Positions 21,821-24,778 of a DNA stretch of 24,778 bases are shown here, in pieces (positions within the stretch are counted from its first letter, which is position 1; every line of letters begins with the position of its first letter). Both the position numbers and the translations under genes were made by a program. A model generated the notes under the pieces. That model had not been told where the DNA came from, did not search any database, and worked only from the letters and a program-made list of their open reading frames with translations. The stretch lies in assembly GCA_036266975.1 (NCBI GenBank), contig DATAWZ010000198.1:1-24778 (forward strand). The letters are read 5' to 3'. Source of the stretch: DATAWZ01 sp036266975. Lineage in GTDB: Bacteria; Actinomycetota; Thermoleophilia; Solirubrobacterales; Solirubrobacteraceae.

Positions 21821-22244
21821 TGGGCGAGTGATGCCACGGTCCGGGGTGTGGTCGTGGCTTCAGGGGAGCTGTGGGGGAGGCCTGAAGATCGGCCGTGGCG
21901 GGCCGCCATCCACGGGCTCGCGCCGCTGCGCAGGACCGGCTCGACCGGCACGCAGCAGGCGCGGCCATCCTCGATGGCTCGGCCTGCACGTTTGCGGTTG
22001 CGCTGAGCGACCTGTGCGCTCTGCAGGCGCCGCGCTCGCTGGCCGCACGGGGACGGGACCCCCAGGGCGGGTGCCGGCGGGTGCACGAGGCGGTCCTGCA
22101 GGGTGCTCTGCGCGGCGGGGCACGCTCGGCCGATCGCCCGGGGCCCGGGGCTCGGATCGGCGATCTCGCGGGCGATCGCCCGGGCGCACGTCGCGCGCAG
22201 GGGTGAGCGAGGGCTTCAACCAGCCCGGTGGCCGCCTGACGGGA
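21821..22244. other. Gene-free, hairpin-rich stretch; possible structured RNA
   Basis: No frame shows coding-like codon use, and the short open frames here (to about 100 aa) have no family resemblance. Six-to-seven-bp stems follow one another: GCCACG 21833-21838 with CGTGGC 21853-21858; CTTCAGG 21858-21864 with CCTGAAG 21881-21887; CCGTGG 21893-21898 with CCACGG 21910-21915; GCTGCG 21925-21930 with CGCAGC 21951-21956; GCAGGC 21955-21960 with GCCTGC 21982-21987, enclosing GCCATC/GATGGC; GATCGCC 22132-22138 with GGCGATC 22159-22165. It does not show tmRNA, RNase P or SRP RNA core motifs. At this GC content chance stems are frequent, so an RNA gene is only a possibility. Confidence 0.35.
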
Positions 22245-22293
22245 GGGGTGTGGTTCGTAACTTGCGCTATGCGCAACTCACCAACCACACCCC
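22245..22293. repeat. 49-bp double palindrome downstream of the lipoprotein gene
   Basis: The outer arms GGGGTGTGGTT (22245-22255) and AACCACACCCC (22283-22293) are perfectly complementary over 11 bp. The inner arms TTGCGC (22262-22267) and GCGCAA (22271-22276) pair over 6 bp with loop TAT. An internal loop separates the two stems. It lies 39 bp past the stop of the minus-strand lipoprotein gene and could terminate it, though there is no T-tract. A dispersed palindromic repeat is also possible. Confidence 0.7.
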
Positions 22294-22332
22294 CAGCGGA
22301 ACGCCAATTCCGCGCCGCGACCCTGGCGCTCG

Positions 22333-23172
22333 CTAGCCGCTTGCGCCGGACTGGGCGGCGCTCAGCACCTGCGAGGTGGCGTTGTAGGACTCGCTCGCCG
22401 GCGGCGCGGTCCCGAAGGCGACGGGGCCGTAAGTCATGTCCATCGTCAGGCGCATGGCGACCGGTTGGCCGCCGGGCTTGACGTCCAGGTTCATCGTGAG
22501 CTGGCGCACGAGATGGCGGTGATCGATCCACACGTCGACCGGGAAGCCGTCGACCCCCTCGACCGACTCGAGCTTGGAGACCGCGGCGCGGGCCTGGGCC
22601 TGCTGGGCGTGGGGCACCTGGCTCACGAGGGCCGAGTACTCGACCTCGCCGTGGTAGTGCGTGGTCGGCACGCCGCCGATCGGCGCCGTTCCGTCGTTGC
22701 TCACGCCGCCCCCGCCGGCCTTCAGGAAGCGCAGGATGTCGGCCGGATTGCTCTCGCCGCTGGTCAGGCTCGACACGTTCAGGCCGAGCAGCCCCTGGGT
22801 GATCTGCCCGTAGTCGATCTCCAGATAGCGCTTGCCGCCCGGCAGCTTTCCGACCAGCGCGGGGGAGGACACGTACACGGTCTGCCCCGAGAGGTGCTCC
22901 TGCATCGGCTCGACCTTGTTCGCGCCGGCCACGGTCAACGCGAAGGACCCCTGCTCGTCGCGTAGGTTGATCGCGCCGCGGCCCTTCATCGTCAGGGTGC
23001 CGGGCAGACCCGCGCCGCTCATCCTCGCGTTCATGGTCAGCGTGGTGCCGTCGGAGGCGAGCGTGGCGTTCGCGGCCTGGGCGATCGGGTCGATCGAGCT
23101 CGAGCCGCAGCCGCTCATCGCGACGGTCAGCGCGGCTGCGGCCAGGCCACCGAGGGGGAGGGTCAGGCGCAT
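22333..23172 (-). CDS. Lipoprotein, LppX/LprG-like fold possible
   Basis: A 279-aa exported lipoprotein. The ATG at 23172 gives a standard signal (MRLTLPLGG, hydrophobic stretch, lipobox AMSGC with the acylated Cys at about residue 22); a start at 23205 would add 11 non-signal residues. The mature protein is a mixed beta-strand domain: repeated short strands such as GTTLTMNARMSGAGLPGTLTM, TVYVSSPAL and a late FPVDVWIDHRHLVRQLTMNLDV. This layout resembles the LppX/LprG (LolA-like) lipid-carrier group, where the last motif is typical. Lipid binding is inferred from that resemblance only. No partner gene is adjacent; a palindrome lies past its stop. Confidence 0.78.
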   Translation of the reverse strand: MRLTLPLGGLAAAALTVAMSGCGSSSIDPIAQAANATLASDGTTLTMNARMSGAGLPGTLTMKGRGAINLRDEQGSFALTVAGANKVEPMQEHLSGQTVYVSSPALVGKLPGGKRYLEIDYGQITQGLLGLNVSSLTSGESNPADILRFLKAGGGGVSNDGTAPIGGVPTTHYHGEVEYSALVSQVPHAQQAQARAAVSKLESVEGVDGFPVDVWIDHRHLVRQLTMNLDVKPGGQPVAMRLTMDMTYGPVAFGTAPPASESYNATSQVLSAAQSGASG

Positions 23173-23220
23173 GCTCCAGTTATTCCAGCACGTGTCGGCC
23201 GACAAACCTCGGCCGCGCGG

Positions 23221-24093
23221 CTACCCGGGGCCGAGCCCGTGCTCGAGCGCGCCCTTGACGCTCGCGTCCAGCGCGTTGAGGCGGGCCAGCGTCAGCGCTT
23301 CCACGCTCCCGAACCGCCGGCCGGGGGCCGGCTCGGGACCGTGGTGGCACAGGACGCAGTGCTCGAGGGCCAGCCGCCGCGTCGGGGCGAGGTCGGCGGG
23401 CGCGAAGCGCTCGACGATCCGCAGGCCCAGCTCGATGTGCCCGAGCAGGCGCCCCTCCTCGGTCAGGCCGATCTCCGCGCCGTAGGTGAACTCGCGCGTG
23501 CGCCCGAGGTCATGGACGAGCGCCGCGCACAGGAGCAGGTCGCGGTCGAGCCGCGGGTGCAGGGGCGCCACCTCCAGGGCGAGCGTGCCCACCGCGACCG
23601 TGTGCTCGAGCAGCCCGCCCAGGTAGGCGTGGTGCCCGGTGCGCGTGCAGGGCGCGCGGCGCAGCTCGGCGCGCATCTGCCGATCGCCGAGCAGACGCTC
23701 GAGCAGCCCGGACAGCCCGCGGTCGTGCACCTCCCCGGCGAGGTGCTCGTAGAAGCCCTCGAGCTCGTCGAGGTCGCGGTAGGCGACGGGCAGGAAGTCG
23801 GCCGGGTCGGCGCGGTCCTCGGCGCGGGAGATGGTGTGCACCTCGAGCTGGAGCTCGTCGCGGAAGCGCTCGACCCGCCCGGCGACCGAGACCAGGTCGC
23901 CGCGCTCGAAGCGGCCGGCCAGGACGTCGGCGTTGCGAAAGGCACGCGCCTGGATCGCGCCGCTGCGATCGCGCAGCTCGAGCACGAGGTAGGGCGTCCC
24001 GGACTTGGCCAGGCGGCGCTCCTTGCGCGTGCAGGCCAGCACGGTCGTGAGTTCCTGGCCCGGGCGGACCGTGGCGAGCGTCGGGGTGGACAC
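23221..24093 (-). CDS. OB-fold / HD-domain protein, YhaM-like 3'-5' exoribonuclease
   Basis: A 290-aa cytosolic protein. Residues about 15-90 form an OB-fold nucleic-acid-binding domain (KSGTPYLVLELRDRSGAIQARAF, GDLVSVAGRVERFRDELQLEV). Residues about 145-285 are an HD phosphohydrolase domain with candidate metal ligands H164 (GGLLEHT), H194-D195 (LVHDLGR), H219 (GHIELG), H250-H251 (LCHHG) and D276. This order matches YhaM/CBF1 of Bacillus, a 3'-5' exoribonuclease with some DNA activity; the length is slightly shorter than the roughly 310 aa of YhaM. The GTG at 24093 is 25 bp from the divergent PAC2 gene. A shorter start is not excluded. Nuclease function is likely but not shown. Confidence 0.87.
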   Translation of the reverse strand: MSTPTLATVRPGQELTTVLACTRKERRLAKSGTPYLVLELRDRSGAIQARAFRNADVLAGRFERGDLVSVAGRVERFRDELQLEVHTISRAEDRADPADFLPVAYRDLDELEGFYEHLAGEVHDRGLSGLLERLLGDRQMRAELRRAPCTRTGHHAYLGGLLEHTVAVGTLALEVAPLHPRLDRDLLLCAALVHDLGRTREFTYGAEIGLTEEGRLLGHIELGLRIVERFAPADLAPTRRLALEHCVLCHHGPEPAPGRRFGSVEALTLARLNALDASVKGALEHGLGPG

Positions 24094-24105
24094 GCGCCCA
24101 TGATG

Positions 24106-24111
24106 TACGGT
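24106..24111 (+). promoter_or_regulatory. -10 box of the PAC2-family gene
   Basis: TACGGT, 7 nt before the ATG at 24119, without a Shine-Dalgarno. It lies in the 25-bp gap to the divergent HD-domain gene. Confidence 0.45.
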
Positions 24112-24118
24112 GGATCGG

Positions 24119-24778
24119 ATGCAGCCGCTGATCTGGGACCGTCGACCGGAGGGTCTACGCGCACCGGCTCTGGTGTGCGCATTCCGTGGCTGGAACGACG
24201 CCGGCGACGCGGCGAGCGCGGCGCTCTCGTTCCTGGGCTCGGCGCTCGGCGCCGAGCGCTTCGCGCGGATCGATCCCGAGGAGTTCTACGACTTCCAGGC
24301 GACGCGGCCGACCGTGCGCTTCACCGACGGCCAGGCGCGCGAGATCATCTGGCCGGCGGTCGAGGTCTTCCAGGCGCCGGCACCGCGCGCGCCGCGCGAT
24401 CTGATCCTGCTCCAGGGTCCCGAGCCGTCGATGCGCTGGCGGACGTTCACCACGCTGATCGTCGAGCTCGCCGAGGCGCTCGGGGTCCAGACCGTGGTCA
24501 CCCTCGGCGCGCTGCTCGCCGACGTGCCCCACTCGCGGCCGGTGTCGATCAGCGGCCTGGCCAGCGATCCGGCGCTGATGGAGCGAATCGGCCTGCAGGG
24601 CTCGAGCTACGAGGGGCCCACGGGGATCGTCGGCGTGCTGCACACCGCCTGCGCCGCCGCCGGCATCCCCTCCTCGAGCCTGTGGGCGAGCGTGCCCCAC
24701 TATGTCGCCGCGGCGCCCAACCCGAAGGCCGCGCTCGCGCTGATCCGCAAGCTCGAGGTGCTCGTCGGAGTCTCGATC
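24119..24778 (+). CDS. PAC2-family protein (3' end outside window)
   Basis: The ATG at 24119 opens a frame that runs off the right edge (220 residues visible). The start APALVCAFRGWNDAGDAASAALSFL, followed by ERFARIDPEEFYDF, RPTVRF, LILLQGPEPSMRWRTF, VVTLGALLADVPHSRPVSISG and SSYEGPTGIVGVLH, is characteristic of the PAC2 family, named for proteasome assembly chaperone 2. These proteins are widespread in actinobacteria, including ones encoding proteasomes; their bacterial role is not established. The start is supported by a leaderless promoter box. It is divergent from the YhaM-like gene. Confidence 0.9.
   Translation, partial: MQPLIWDRRPEGLRAPALVCAFRGWNDAGDAASAALSFLGSALGAERFARIDPEEFYDFQATRPTVRFTDGQAREIIWPAVEVFQAPAPRAPRDLILLQGPEPSMRWRTFTTLIVELAEALGVQTVVTLGALLADVPHSRPVSISGLASDPALMERIGLQGSSYEGPTGIVGVLHTACAAAGIPSSSLWASVPHYVAAAPNPKAALALIRKLEVLVGVSI

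Noticed and set aside
21895..22206. A 103-codon open frame in the gene-free stretch
   Set aside because: Codon use is not GC3-biased like the neighbours, there is no start signal, and the product is compositionally odd.
21774..22332. tmRNA, RNase P RNA, SRP RNA or tRNA in the gene-free stretch
   Set aside because: None of the core motifs I know for these RNAs, such as GAGGAAAGTC/ACAGAAA for RNase P or a T-arm GGTTCGA, is present on either strand.
1..24778. CRISPR array or defence island
   Set aside because: No regularly spaced direct repeats and no cas or known defence genes were found.

Overview
The window is very GC-rich (roughly 70-75%), densely coded DNA from a high-GC bacterium. GC-rich third codon positions, many GTG starts, apparently leaderless genes, a PAC2-family protein, paired TauE/SafE half-proteins, a CHASE2-type cyclase and Ser/Thr kinases point to an actinobacterium. 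The best guess is the Thermoleophilia (Solirubrobacterales-like), because the C-terminal domain of the secreted protein at 3098-5068 looks like a FecR-like domain I associate with that group. This assignment is inference from protein character, not from a marker gene. No rRNA, tRNA, CRISPR array, transposase or phage gene was seen.

Layout. 1-6470 is a signalling block. It holds the 3' end of a membrane Ser/Thr kinase, a convergent two-gene unit (secreted FecR-like protein followed by a CHASE2 adenylate/guanylate cyclase), and a divergent soluble Ser/Thr kinase with a GAF domain. 6479-9887 has fumarase C, an alpha/beta-hydrolase with an unusual catalytic set, and a MerR-type regulator. 9897-10335 is a small secreted-protein gene that appears frameshifted. 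10394-13519 is isoleucyl-tRNA synthetase. 13557-15843 (minus strand) has an aldo/keto reductase of the YghZ type, thioredoxin, and a polyprenol-phosphate mannosyltransferase-like enzyme. 16054-17814 is a PolX-type polymerase/PHP protein. 17805-20756 (minus) is a tight run: trehalose-phosphatase, a small membrane protein, a glycosyltransferase and a TetR regulator. 20775-21773 (plus) has two half-size TauE/SafE permease genes and tatA. 21774-22332 contains no credible gene but many hairpins. 22333-24093 (minus) encodes a lipoprotein and an OB-fold/HD-domain nuclease-like protein. 24119 onward is the start of a PAC2-family gene that leaves the window.

The most interesting non-gene signals are palindromic and dispersed elements. 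A ~163-bp element with imperfect terminal inverted repeats and four nested internal stems sits at 15874-16036. A 35-bp element at 13526-13560 has the same termini. A 49-bp double palindrome lies at 22245-22293. A ~43-60 bp repeat occurs both upstream of the hydrolase gene and inside the first codons of fumC. A perfect 16-bp inverted repeat with a T-tract and an embedded -10-like box lies in front of trxA. About ten genes have a TANNNT box 7-12 nt before the start codon and no Shine-Dalgarno, which suggests widespread leaderless transcription.

How the genes work together: the clearest functional module is the FecR-like secreted protein, the CHASE2 cyclase and the flanking kinases, probably an envelope-to-cytoplasm signalling set. 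Most of the rest is housekeeping: translation, TCA cycle, redox, DNA repair, protein export and glycan synthesis.
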